Shown here piece by piece: positions 53,643 through 63,973 of a stretch of DNA of 64,000 nucleotides. The DNA comes from Pseudomonas typographi (GTDB lineage Bacteria > Pseudomonadota > Gammaproteobacteria > Pseudomonadales > Pseudomonadaceae): the NCBI RefSeq assembly GCF_014694385.1, contig NZ_JAAOCA010000009.1, positions 62,001-126,000 on the forward strand. Direction: 5' to 3'. The position numbers and the translations under genes were made by a program. The notes beneath the pieces were generated by a model. That model saw nothing but the letters and a program-made list of their open reading frames with translations, had not been told where the DNA came from and made no database searches. Within the stretch, counting starts at the first letter, position 1. Each line of letters starts with the position of its first letter.

Positions 53643-54269
53643 TCAACGGCTGGCGAACCACGCCAGGGCCTCCTGCTTGCTCACCACGTCACCGTATTTA
53701 CTGTCGATGTCGAACAGGTTCGCCTCGTGAGGTTCGGGGTGGCGGTCACCGACGCATTCGCGTACTACCATGCAGCGAAAACCATGCTGCACCGCGTCCA
53801 CGGCGGTGGCGCGTACGCAACCGCTGGTGGAGCAACCAGCCAGCACCAGCGTATCCACGCCAAGGCCCACCAGCATCGGCGCCAGGCTGGTGCCGAAGAA
53901 CGCGCTGGCATATTGCTTGCTGATCACCACCTCACCCGATTCTGGCAATACGGCCTCGCAGAACGCCGCCAGCGGGTTACCTTCGACCATGTCCTTCATC
54001 ACCGGGGCTTTCTTTACCCACATGCCGCCGTCGGCAAAGTGCCCAGGGGTATAACGAATATTGGTGTGGATCACCGGCACACCGGCGGCGCGGGCCGCCG
54101 CCAGCAACGCCGGGCTTTCTGCGACGGCGCTGACCACCCCGGGGGCGTACAGCGGTGCGCCGGGCTGGGTGTAACCTTGCATGAAGTCGATCATCAACAG
54201 GGCGCCGCGCTGGCCGAAGCCGATACGGTTGCCCCATACACCTTGGTAGTTGCTGTGTGCGCTGCTCAT
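53643..54269 (-). CDS. nicF: Maleamate amidohydrolase
   Basis: Cytosolic isochorismatase-fold amidase, 208 residues, that converts maleamate to maleate and ammonia. The catalytic residues are D28 in LLMIDFMQGY, K118 in VISKQYASAF and C151 in AGCSTSGCVRATAVDA. GAGGG precedes the ATG. It follows nicE by 14 bases in the nicC-D-E-F-T order. Secure by motif and context. Confidence 0.93.
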   Translation of the reverse strand: MSSAHSNYQGVWGNRIGFGQRGALLMIDFMQGYTQPGAPLYAPGVVSAVAESPALLAAARAAGVPVIHTNIRYTPGHFADGGMWVKKAPVMKDMVEGNPLAAFCEAVLPESGEVVISKQYASAFFGTSLAPMLVGLGVDTLVLAGCSTSGCVRATAVDAVQHGFRCMVVRECVGDRHPEPHEANLFDIDSKYGDVVSKQEALAWFASR

Positions 54270-54283
54270 GGCAGGGCCCTCGT

Positions 54284-55036
54284 TCAGTACGCTCCGGAGA
54301 GCAGGGCGCCGGCACCCGGCACGATAGGCTCCAGGCCCAGTGCCTTGAGCATGGCGTAGGTCGTCGCGATGGCGGCGGTGAGCACCGGCTTGCCGGTTTG
54401 TGCCTCGACCTTGGCGACCGCGCCCAGTGACGGCATTTGCACGCAGGCTGAGAGCACGATGGCATCCACGCCTTCCAGGTCTAGCTCGGCGACGATGCCC
54501 GGCAGGTTCGCTGGGTCGTGGCGTGCCACGGCGAGGTTGTCGGGGATCTCCAGTGCGTGCCACACCTTCACCTCGATACCCTCGTGCTCGATGTAGTCCA
54601 CTACCAGTTCCGTCAGCGGCTTCATGTACGGTGCCACCAGGGCAATGCGCCGCGCCCCGAGCACCTTGAGCCCATCGACCAAGGCGCCGGCACTGGTGAT
54701 CACCGGGGCGGGGCCATCGTTGTCGCGGGTAACCTGGGCCAGCCGCGCCTGGGATTCGCGGTGGTAACCCCGGCCCATGGCCATGATCGCCACCAAGCAG
54801 GCATAGCCCAACACATCGACGCGGGCGTCGGACAGTTCCGCGGCACAGCGGTCGGACTCGGCGTCCATCGCCGCCAGTTCTTCTTTTTTCACGTGTTTCA
54901 TGCGCATGCGCGCCGAGTGGAAGGTGAAGCGCTCTGGGCGAATCAACTGCCGCGCGGTGAGCATGGCCGGGATTTCGGTTTCCATGGTGGTGTTGGAACT
55001 GGGCACGATCTGGCCGATGCGATAGAGGGTGTTCAT
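54284..55036 (-). CDS. nicE: Maleate cis-trans isomerase
   Basis: Cytosolic cofactor-free isomerase, 250 residues, that turns maleate into fumarate, which enters the TCA cycle. It has the Asp/Glu racemase-like fold with two catalytic cysteines: C80 in GYACLVAIMAMG and C198 in VLSACVQMPS. The N-terminus YRIGQIVPSSNTTMETEIPAML is typical. It sits between nicD and nicF. Secure. Confidence 0.94.
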   Translation of the reverse strand: MNTLYRIGQIVPSSNTTMETEIPAMLTARQLIRPERFTFHSARMRMKHVKKEELAAMDAESDRCAAELSDARVDVLGYACLVAIMAMGRGYHRESQARLAQVTRDNDGPAPVITSAGALVDGLKVLGARRIALVAPYMKPLTELVVDYIEHEGIEVKVWHALEIPDNLAVARHDPANLPGIVAELDLEGVDAIVLSACVQMPSLGAVAKVEAQTGKPVLTAAIATTYAMLKALGLEPIVPGAGALLSGAY

Positions 55037-55048
55037 GCATAGCTCCCT

Positions 55049-56997
<1,949 letters not shown>

Positions 56998-57036
56998 CTA
57001 TTTGTTCTCCCATAGGTGGGCGGGGTGCCTTTATAA

Positions 57037-57052
57037 ATAGCGTATGCACTAT
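57037..57052. promoter_or_regulatory. Candidate NicR operator, nicC-proximal
   Basis: ATAGCGTATGCACTAT is an imperfect palindrome close to ATAGYGTATACRCTAT. It lies 40 bases before the nicC start, a fitting position for repression by NicR. Related sites are at 57162, 58208 and 58303. Confidence 0.55.
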
Positions 57053-57158
57053 TTATTCCCGTTTGCGATGTTGATCTTAGAAAAGCCCGAATCGCGAGTG
57101 GTTTTTCGGAAACCAAGCGGCGTAAAGCAGCGGGACCATGGCGTTTCTAAATGAAACA

Positions 57159-57177
57159 TATACAGTGTATACGCTAC
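57159..57177. promoter_or_regulatory. Candidate NicR operator, nicC-distal
   Basis: ACAGTGTATACGCTAC (57162-57177) matches the proposed palindrome at 14 of 16 bases and overlaps TATACA-G-TGTATA, a perfect dyad (57159-57171). It is in the 236-base gap between xdhC and nicC, which gives nicC its own promoter. Confidence 0.55.
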
Positions 57178-57233
57178 TAAAGTGCACCATTTAGGCGCTT
57201 TGGGCGGTTGGTTTGTGCCAACGCGGTGCGCCA

Positions 57234-58187
57234 TTACAACTGCTCACGCGGCACACCGTTGGCCACCCGCACGATGTCGGCCAGCACCGCGAGGGCGATG
57301 TGCGCCGGGGTTTTGCTGCCCAGCTTTAGGCCGATGGGGGCATGCACCCGCGCCAGCGCCGCGGCATCCAAGCCGCCGCTGCGGCGCAGGCGCTCGAAAC
57401 GTCTTTCACTGGTGCGCGTAGAGCCCATGGCACCGATATAAAAGGCTGGCGAGCGTACCGCTTCCATTAGGGTGAGGTCATCGAGCCGAGGGTCGTGAGT
57501 GAGCGCGACGATGGCGGTGTGTGCATGGCAATGGCCGGCGGCGATATAGCGGGCCGGCAATTGCGCCAGGCAGGTGACGCCGGCAGGGGCGAAGCGTTCG
57601 AACGCGCCTTCGCGCGGGTCACACACCACCACGTCAAAATCCAGCGCCTGGGCGAATTCGGCGCAGTACTGCGCCACCGGCGAAAGCCCGGCGACCAGCA
57701 AACGTTGCACCGGGCCCAGGCGAATCAGTATCTCCTGGCCGCGTCGCTCGACCGTAGGCCCTGGCTGGTCGCAGGGCTCCAGCGCCGCCCCATGGGGCAG
57801 TATGCTGCGCAGTACGCGCTCACGCCCGCCCAGGGCCGCGGCGATCTGCCGCAGTTGCGACAGGTGGGCAGGCCCCAGGCTTTCCACCAACACATCCAGG
57901 CTGCCGCCACACGGCAATTCGACCCCAGTGGCGATGCCCCCGGCGCCATAGCGCAGCGTACTCACCTCAGGCAGCGGATGGTTCGCCAAGCGTTGCAGCA
58001 GGTCTTCTTCCACACAGCCGCCAGACAACGAGCCCGTGCAGGGCAGGCCGGGGCTGAAGGCAAGCATCGAGCCTGGGCCGCGCGGCGCCGAGCCGTAGGT
58101 GCTGAGCACGGTGCACAGCCATGTGGCGCGGCCCTCGCCGAGCCATTGCAGGGCGCTGTTGATTACCCGTTGGTCCAGCGGCTGCAT
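57234..58187 (-). CDS. XdhC-like molybdenum-hydroxylase maturation protein
   Basis: Protein of 317 residues of the XdhC/CoxI family, which inserts the sulfurated Mo cofactor into molybdenum hydroxylases. N-terminal domain: LCTVLSTYGSAPRGPGSMLAFSPG and GSLSGGCVEEDLLQRL. C-terminal domain: LLVAGLSPVAQYCAEFAQALDF (Rossmann-like) and ALTHDPRLDDLTLMEAV, ending PIGLKLGSKTPAHIALAVLADIV. AGGAGG precedes the ATG. Nicotinate hydroxylase NicAB is a Mo enzyme, so this gene fits the pathway, but nicAB is absent from the window. It is divergent from nicX. Confidence 0.88.
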   Translation of the reverse strand: MQPLDQRVINSALQWLGEGRATWLCTVLSTYGSAPRGPGSMLAFSPGLPCTGSLSGGCVEEDLLQRLANHPLPEVSTLRYGAGGIATGVELPCGGSLDVLVESLGPAHLSQLRQIAAALGGRERVLRSILPHGAALEPCDQPGPTVERRGQEILIRLGPVQRLLVAGLSPVAQYCAEFAQALDFDVVVCDPREGAFERFAPAGVTCLAQLPARYIAAGHCHAHTAIVALTHDPRLDDLTLMEAVRSPAFYIGAMGSTRTSERRFERLRRSGGLDAAALARVHAPIGLKLGSKTPAHIALAVLADIVRVANGVPREQL

Positions 58188-58207
58188 GGCGCCTCCTGGG
58201 AGTATTA

Positions 58208-58223
58208 ATAGGGTATACGTGGA
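58208..58223. promoter_or_regulatory. Candidate NicR operator, xdhC side
   Basis: ATAGGGTATACGTGGA, strong in the left half and in the GTATAC centre. It lies 21 bases before the xdhC start. Confidence 0.45.
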
Positions 58224-58302
58224 AAAAAACACGCAATGAGCGTGCCTTGTTGTCGATGGCCCGATGGTTGCAAGGTATTTCGCAGTGTTAGCGCAGTAAC
58301 AA

Positions 58303-58318
58303 AGAGCGTATACGTGAT
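58303..58318. promoter_or_regulatory. Candidate NicR operator, nicX side
   Basis: AGAGCGTATACGTGAT matches 12 of 16 bases of the palindrome and lies 63 bases before the nicX start. The NicR regulator gene is in the same nicX-nicR unit, so this site could provide autoregulation. Confidence 0.5.
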
Positions 58319-58381
58319 TTATATGCACCATTCGCACGCACATTGCCCTCTGGCCGTGCGTTGCCTCAAAGGAGCCTTGCG

Positions 58382-59434
58382 ATGCCTGTCAGTGATAGCG
58401 AATTAACCCAAATGTTCGAGCACGTCTTGGGTTTGTCGAAGGTCGATGGCACCCAGAGCGTGGCCATTCTCAAAAGCCACTACTCCAACCCGCGCACGGT
58501 AAAAGCGGCCATGGACGCGGCGCAGCGGCTAAAGGCCAAGGTGTACGCGGTGGAGCTGCCCTCGTTCAATGCGCCCATGGCCATGGGTAATGACCTGACC
58601 GCCTACTGTGGTGACACCGCCCTGACCGGTAACCTTGCCGCGCAGCGGGCGCTGGAAGCGGCGGACTTGGTGGTCGACACCATGATGTTGCTGCACTCGC
58701 CTGAGCAGGAGCAGATCCTCAAGACCGGCACGCGGATACTCCTGGCGGTAGAGCCGCCGGAGGTGCTGGCGCGCATGCTGCCTACCGAGGCCGACAAACA
58801 GCGCGTGCAGGCGGCTGAGGCACGCCTGAAGCAGGCGCGCTCGATGCAGGTGCGTTCCACTGCCGGCAGCGACTTCCGGGCGTTGCTGGGCGAATACCCG
58901 GTGGTGACCGAGTACGGTTACGCCGATGAGCCGGGGCGTTGGGACCACTGGCCCAGCGGTTTCTTGTTTTCCTGGCCGAACGAGCAAAGCGCCGAGGGTG
59001 TGTTGGTGGTGGATGTGGGCGACATCTTGCTGCCGTTCAAGAACTACTGCCGCGAGCGTATCACCCTGGAAATCGAGAAGGGCTATATCACCGGCATCCA
59101 CGGCGGTTTCGAGGCTGAATACCTGCGCGACTACATGAAGTACTTCAACGACCCGGAAGTCTATGGCATCTCGCACATCGGCTGGGGCCTGCAACCGCGC
59201 GCGCAATGGACGGCCATGGGCCTGTACGACCGCAATGACGGCATGTGCATGGACGCCCGCGCGTTCGAAGGTAGCTTCTTGTTCTCCACCGGCCCCAACA
59301 CCGAAGTGGGCGGCACCCGCAAAACGGCGTGCCACATGGACATCCCCCTGCGCAATTGCAGCGTGTACCTGGACGAGGAGCCGGTGGTGCTGGAAGGTAA
59401 AGTGGTGGCGCCGACAGGCTCGGTGGCCTCGTGA
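58382..59434 (+). CDS. nicX: 2,5-Dihydroxypyridine 5,6-dioxygenase
   Basis: Non-heme Fe(II) ring-cleaving dioxygenase, 350 residues. It opens 2,5-dihydroxypyridine to N-formylmaleamate. The iron ligands known for NicX are in place: H265 in GISHIGWG, H318 and D320 in TACHMDIPL. AAAGGAG precedes the ATG at 58382. It starts the nicX-nicR unit that diverges from xdhC. Secure. Confidence 0.96.
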   Translation: MPVSDSELTQMFEHVLGLSKVDGTQSVAILKSHYSNPRTVKAAMDAAQRLKAKVYAVELPSFNAPMAMGNDLTAYCGDTALTGNLAAQRALEAADLVVDTMMLLHSPEQEQILKTGTRILLAVEPPEVLARMLPTEADKQRVQAAEARLKQARSMQVRSTAGSDFRALLGEYPVVTEYGYADEPGRWDHWPSGFLFSWPNEQSAEGVLVVDVGDILLPFKNYCRERITLEIEKGYITGIHGGFEAEYLRDYMKYFNDPEVYGISHIGWGLQPRAQWTAMGLYDRNDGMCMDARAFEGSFLFSTGPNTEVGGTRKTACHMDIPLRNCSVYLDEEPVVLEGKVVAPTGSVAS

Positions 59435-59473
59435 TACCATCGGCGCACTCCGTGGTAAAGGGACCCCATAGGC

Positions 59474-59899
59474 ATGAGTTCGACGCCGTACGATTTCACT
59501 GAACAGGTCGGCCACCTGTTGCGCAAGGCTTACCAGCGGCACCTGGCGATTTTCCAGCAGCAGGTGGGCGATGCGCAGCTCACCGCGGTGCAGTTCATCA
59601 CCCTGTGTGCCGTGCGCGACCGTGGCCCCAGTTCGTTGACCGAACTGGTGACCGCCACCGCAGTGGACCAAGCAACCATTCGCGGCATCATCGAGCGGTT
59701 GAAAGCGCGCGAGCTGATCACTCTTGGCCACGATAAGCAAGACAAGCGCAAGGTGATCGTACACCTGAGCGATACCGGCCGCGAAGTGGTCGAGCGCACC
59801 GTGCCGCTGGCCCTGGACATCAGCGAGGCGACCCTGGCCAACCTCAACCCGGCCGAGCGGGTGGCGATGTCTTACCTGTTGCGCAAGATGATTGGCTAG
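59474..59899 (+). CDS. nicR: MarR-family repressor of the nic genes
   Basis: MarR-type regulator of 141 residues. The winged helix is LTELVTATAVDQATIRGIIERLKARELITLGHDKQDKRKVIVHLSDTGREV. NicR is known to repress the lower nic genes until 6-hydroxynicotinate binds. It lies 39 bases behind nicX. Palindromic DNA sites suited to a MarR dimer occur in front of nicC, xdhC and nicX. Assignment by family plus context. Confidence 0.91.
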   Translation: MSSTPYDFTEQVGHLLRKAYQRHLAIFQQQVGDAQLTAVQFITLCAVRDRGPSSLTELVTATAVDQATIRGIIERLKARELITLGHDKQDKRKVIVHLSDTGREVVERTVPLALDISEATLANLNPAERVAMSYLLRKMIG

Positions 59900-60678
59900 C
59901 GGGCTGAGCCACCATCGCCAATAGGGCGCCCGGCATGTATCCCCCCATACACCAGCATCACCCCACCATAGGCCCATAAACCCAAGCCAAAACGCTCGAT
60001 GAACAGCAGCGGCGGGACCACAATGAACGTGAAGTGCACACCGAACGCCAATGCCGCCCTCGCAGCCCCGGAAGCGAACCGGGTACGGTCGAGGCTGCCG
60101 CGTTCGGTGCTGGCTGTGGTAGCTGGGTGTGCGGCGGCAGCGCCCACGGCACATAGCCGGCGACACCCAGCGCCAACGCGGCGTACGGCCAAAAGCTCGC
60201 CTGCCAATGCCCTGAGGCCTGCAGTACCACGCCCAGTAAGGGCGACACTGAAATGAACACGCCACCCAGCGTGGTGAGCCAAATCCGCAGTGCCGCGCGC
60301 CGGGTAATGCGCCTGCACCAGCGCACGCAACAGGCTAAAAACGGCGCAGCCTATGGCCTGCGATAACTGCCAGGCGTTGAACGCACCATAGCTGGCCGCC
60401 CACGCCGCGCCGAGGCTGGTGCAGCCACTGGCGGCGACCCTCAACACCAGCACCCGGCGCAGGCCGTAGCGGTCGGCAACGCTACCCACCGGCCATTGGG
60501 CCACTGCGTACACCATGGGGAATAGCGCGATGTTCGCCGTGATCGCTTCGGGGGTGACGGCGAAGTGGGCGGCCAGGGCCGGGACCGAAGGCAGCACCAC
60601 GTCTAACGGAAACACACCGGGGAAAGAGACCGGGGTGAGCAAGGCGAAAAGTCGGTCCGTTTTGTTAAAGGCGGCCAT
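59896..60678 (-). pseudogene. Truncated, frameshifted MFS transporter (DHA1-like)
   Basis: The N-terminal reading frame (MAAFNKTDRLFALLTPVSFP...) carries MFS helices and motif A (GSVADRYGLRRVL) up to about 60300. There the sensible protein continues in another frame (ALRIWLTTLGGVFISVSPLLGVVLQASGHWQASF), and returns to the first frame at about 60060-60120 (FGVHFTFIVVPPLLFIERFGLG). It then stops after about eight helices' worth of sequence, so the C-terminal third is missing. At least two indels and a deletion make it non-functional. The end overlaps the nicR stop. It was probably an efflux carrier of the Bcr/CflA type. Confidence 0.8.
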
Positions 60679-60793
60679 GAGGGTTCGTAGGGTTGAACCA
60701 CGGCGAGTGGTGCGCAAGAGTTGCTCTGATATCACGGCTTGCAAGGGTATTAAAAGGGAAAATACTGTAGGAAAACACTGCAATGCCCCGCCG

Positions 60794-61543
60794 CTATAGC
60801 ACCAGGCCGTCCCGCGCGATGATGACACGGTCCGGCAACGGCCGCGGCTCCTGCATCAACCACGCATCCAGGGTATGCCCGACATGGGTCAGCACGGCTT
60901 GGCGCGGGGATAACGCTTCGACGATCTGCAATGCCAGGTTCAGGTCGTTGTGGTTGCGTGGCGGCTGCGCTTGCGGCGGCATTGAGCAGTCCAGAATCAA
61001 CAGCTCCAGCGGCTGGCGCTGCAGGTACACGGCCGTATCGGTTGGCAGGCCGACCGTGTCGGTCAGGTAGGCGGCGCGGCGCCCACCGCCTTCCAGCAGG
61101 TACCCCAGGGTCGGCTTCGAATGCAGCAGTGGCAACGCCGTGACGCTCAAGGCGCCCAGCGCTCGTGTTTCGAATGGTGCAAACGGTTGGCTGAAGTCGA
61201 GGATGCCAGGGTGCTTGTACAGGTCGGCCAGGCCTTCGGCGTCGGCCGGGCCGTGCACAGGGATCACCAGCCCCTGCCCCCAGCGCAGGTGCAACAGGCC
61301 CTGCGCGTGGTCGGCGTGGTAATGCGTCTGGAGGATACCGCTGAGGCTGCGCGGCGGAAAACGCTCGGTGAGGTCAGGCAGACCGCTGTCGATCAACCAG
61401 CGCTGGTCGCCTACTTCTACCACCGCGCAACACGGCCGTCGGCGCCGGCGAGGGTCTAGCCGCGCCGCTTGGCAGGCCCGGCACTCACAGCCATACACTG
61501 GCACCTGGCGGGCGTCACCGGTGCCGAGCAGGGTCAGGCGCAT
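60794..61543 (-). CDS. phnP: Phosphoribosyl 1,2-cyclic phosphate phosphodiesterase
   Basis: Metallo-beta-lactamase-fold enzyme, 249 residues, of the carbon-phosphorus lyase pathway. It opens 5-phosphoribosyl 1,2-cyclic phosphate, the end product of C-P lyase. N-terminal zinc-type cysteines lie in VPVYGCECRACQAARL; the metal motif is THYHADHAQGL (about 77-87). The ATG at 61543 overlaps phnN by ten bases and gives the usual length (E. coli 252). It is the last gene of the phn block. Secure. Confidence 0.93.
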   Translation of the reverse strand: MRLTLLGTGDARQVPVYGCECRACQAARLDPRRRRRPCCAVVEVGDQRWLIDSGLPDLTERFPPRSLSGILQTHYHADHAQGLLHLRWGQGLVIPVHGPADAEGLADLYKHPGILDFSQPFAPFETRALGALSVTALPLLHSKPTLGYLLEGGGRRAAYLTDTVGLPTDTAVYLQRQPLELLILDCSMPPQAQPPRNHNDLNLALQIVEALSPRQAVLTHVGHTLDAWLMQEPRPLPDRVIIARDGLVL

Positions 61544-62100
61544 GCGCGCGCGCGGTCGATACATTGCAGCAGGCGCGCCAGGGTCTGCTGCAGCGCGCCA
61601 GAGTTGTCCAGCAGGAACAGTGCGGGGTCCGCCGCCTGAAACGCCGTGGCGAACTGTGCGTTGCGCCGCAGCCGCTGCTCGATCTCCTCGGCAGGTTCCC
61701 GCCCCCTCGCCAACAGGCGTTGGCGCAGCACCGCCTGGTCGACCGTCAGCACCACCGCCAGCATCGTCGGATAACGCGCCCGCGCCTGCGGCTGGTGGCC
61801 ACGAGAGCCGTTGACCAGCACGTCGTAGCCGCTGGCCAGCCACGCGTCGATCTCCTTGGGGATGCCGTAATGCAAGCCATTGGCGTGCCAGCTCAGAGCA
61901 AAGGCGCCCTGGGCCTGCATCGCCAGAAACCGCTCGGCGCTGACCGCTTGCGCGGCCTCGCCCTTGGCCTCTGCCGAGCGGGTGATGACCCTCCGCGCGA
62001 TCCGACAACCGCGCGCGGCCATGGGTTCGCGCGCGGCATCCAGCAGCGTGTCTTTGCCCGAACCGGACGGGCCGATGAGGTAGATCAACCTGCCTGCCAT
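61534..62100 (-). CDS. phnN: Ribose 1,5-bisphosphokinase
   Basis: Cytosolic kinase, 188 residues, that phosphorylates ribose 1,5-bisphosphate to PRPP. Walker A: LIGPSGSGKDTLLDAAREP (8-26). It resembles guanylate kinase. The ATG overlaps the phnM stop as TGATG, so translation is coupled. Secure by sequence and position. Confidence 0.93.
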   Translation of the reverse strand: MAGRLIYLIGPSGSGKDTLLDAAREPMAARGCRIARRVITRSAEAKGEAAQAVSAERFLAMQAQGAFALSWHANGLHYGIPKEIDAWLASGYDVLVNGSRGHQPQARARYPTMLAVVLTVDQAVLRQRLLARGREPAEEIEQRLRRNAQFATAFQAADPALFLLDNSGALQQTLARLLQCIDRARACA

Positions 62101-63263
62101 CAGAACACCCGCTTGGCTTGGCGCCAGACCTGTTGGATCACTGGCAGCGTGCCGAAGGTCCGGGCCTGGACCAGGTCGGCGCGCAGGCCGACACGGATGG
62201 CCCCGCGATCATCCAAGCCCGCCGCACGGGCCGGCGTGTCGCTGACCATCGCCACCGCTTTGGCCAACCCCGCGCCCGAAGGCTGCTCGCGTTCGTCCAA
62301 CTGCGTGGCCAGCGTGAACGCCGCCTGCAGCAGGCTGGCGGGGTAATAGTCGCTGGACAGGATATCCAGTAGCCCTTCTGTGGCCAAACGGGCGGCCGCG
62401 ACGTTACCGGAGTGCGAACCCCCGCGAACGATGTTCGGCGCGCCCATCAACACGCTCATGCCCATGCGCCGGCAGCCCGTGGCCGCTTCCAGTGTGGTGG
62501 GGAACTCGGCGATGGTCATGCCATAGGCCGCCGATTCCTCCACATGGGCCAATGTCGCGTCGTCATGGCTGGCGACGCTAAGGCCGCGCGCCAGGCAGAT
62601 GCCGACGATGGCCTGGCGGTGGCGGTCGCTGTAGGTTTTGGCGTTGGCGACCTGCTCGACGACAAAGGCATCCATCTGCGCCGGGCTCAGGTGGTACTTG
62701 CCCATGTAGTACTCGCGGTACTTGGCCTCCAGCGCGAACTGGCGCTGGCCCGGCGAATGGTCCATCACCGACACCAGCTGCACCAGCGGTTGCTCCACCA
62801 GGTCGCGGAACACGCTCAGGGTGGCCGGGTGGCTGACCTCGCAGCGCAGGTGCAGGCGGTGCTCGGCGCGAGTCATGTCGCGGGCGTTGGCGTGGGCGAT
62901 GGCCTCGACCATCCCTGGCAACTGCTGCATGCGTTTGCCTTTGGGGTTGACATCGCCGATGGACAACGCGTCGAACACCGTAGTGATGCCCGCGGCGATG
63001 ATCTGTGCATCGTGGCTCATCACCGCCGGCGCGGATGGCCAATCCACGCCGGGGCGCGGGCCCAGGTGCTTTTCCAGGTTATCGGTGTGCAGTTCCACCA
63101 GGCCCGGCAGCAAGTAATCGCCGTTCAGGTTCTGCGCTTGCGGCAGGTGGCTGTTACCGGTTTCCACCTCGCTGATCACCCCTTCGCGCAGTACCACGGT
63201 ACCGAGCAACACGCGGTCGGCGGTGACAATGCGGGCGTTGGTCAGAATCTGTTCGTTCAACAT
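62100..63263 (-). CDS. phnM: Alpha-D-ribose 1-methylphosphonate 5-triphosphate diphosphatase
   Basis: Amidohydrolase-superfamily enzyme, 387 residues, that removes pyrophosphate from ribose 1-methylphosphonate 5-triphosphate before C-P bond cleavage. Metal site LVELHTDNLEKHLGPRPGV (about 56-74), later LSVASHDDATLAHVEESA and GAPNIVRGGSHSGNVAA. The length and order are standard for PhnM. It overlaps phnL by seven bases. Secure. Confidence 0.95.
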   Translation of the reverse strand: MLNEQILTNARIVTADRVLLGTVVLREGVISEVETGNSHLPQAQNLNGDYLLPGLVELHTDNLEKHLGPRPGVDWPSAPAVMSHDAQIIAAGITTVFDALSIGDVNPKGKRMQQLPGMVEAIAHANARDMTRAEHRLHLRCEVSHPATLSVFRDLVEQPLVQLVSVMDHSPGQRQFALEAKYREYYMGKYHLSPAQMDAFVVEQVANAKTYSDRHRQAIVGICLARGLSVASHDDATLAHVEESAAYGMTIAEFPTTLEAATGCRRMGMSVLMGAPNIVRGGSHSGNVAAARLATEGLLDILSSDYYPASLLQAAFTLATQLDEREQPSGAGLAKAVAMVSDTPARAAGLDDRGAIRVGLRADLVQARTFGTLPVIQQVWRQAKRVF

Positions 63264-63973
63264 TGCAATGATTCCTTGGCCGTCGAGGGCGTGGGGGTCA
63301 TATCCAAATGGCGATCGGCAACGGCCTCGCGGGCCAGCCGGTCATGAAAAATGCCGATCACGGCGGCGCCGGCAGCCTTGGTTTCGTTGATCAGCTCCAG
63401 CACCACCTGGCGGTTGGCGTCATCCAGGGACGCGGTGGGCTCATCCAGCAGCATCACCGGCCACGGCACCATGAAGCCACGGGCGATATTGACCCGCTGT
63501 TGCTCCCCGCCAGAAAACGTGCCGGGCGCCAGTTGCCATAGAGGCTTTGCAATATTCAGGCGGGCCAGCAGCGCTTCTGCCCGGGCCTTGGCCCGGGGCT
63601 GCTCCCAGCCTCGGGACAGTGCGGGCTCCATGACGATGTCCAGCGTGGCTACGCGGGGGATAACCCGCAGGAACTGGCTGACGTAGCCCAATGTGTGTTG
63701 GCGCACGGCCATGATCTGGCGCGGCTCGGCGCCCCTCAGTTCCAGCCATTGCCCCCGGTGTAGAACGCGGATGCTGCCCGCCGTGGGTAAGTAGTTGCCA
63801 TACAGCGTGCGCAGCAGCGTGCTTTTCCCCGCGCCCGACTGGCCATGCAGCACCAGGCATTCTCCACTGAGCACCGAGAAATCCAGGCCCCGCAGCACGT
63901 TCAGCGCCACGCTGTTTTGCGGGTGCAAGGTGAAGGTTTTCGAGAGGTCGCGGACCTCGATCAACGTGTTCAT
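63257..63973 (-). CDS. phnL: C-P lyase complex ATP-binding subunit PhnL
   Basis: ABC-type ATPase, 238 residues, an accessory part of the C-P lyase system. Walker A LHGQSGAGKSTLLRTLYG (about 43-60), signature FSGGEQQRVNIARG, Walker B VMLLDEPTASLDD. GAGGT precedes the ATG at 63973; an in-frame TTG one codon earlier is less likely. The next gene upstream would be phnK, whose last bases may lie at the window edge. Secure. Confidence 0.94.
   Translation of the reverse strand: MNTLIEVRDLSKTFTLHPQNSVALNVLRGLDFSVLSGECLVLHGQSGAGKSTLLRTLYGNYLPTAGSIRVLHRGQWLELRGAEPRQIMAVRQHTLGYVSQFLRVIPRVATLDIVMEPALSRGWEQPRAKARAEALLARLNIAKPLWQLAPGTFSGGEQQRVNIARGFMVPWPVMLLDEPTASLDDANRQVVLELINETKAAGAAVIGIFHDRLAREAVADRHLDMTPTPSTAKESLQC

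Noticed and set aside
58529..60265. Long minus-strand open frame across nicX and nicR
   Set aside because: It is antisense to two recognised nic genes and shows no domain.
59896..60678. Programmed frameshifting to make a full MFS protein
   Set aside because: No slippery site was recognised, two shifts would be needed, and the C-terminal third is missing; decay is simpler.
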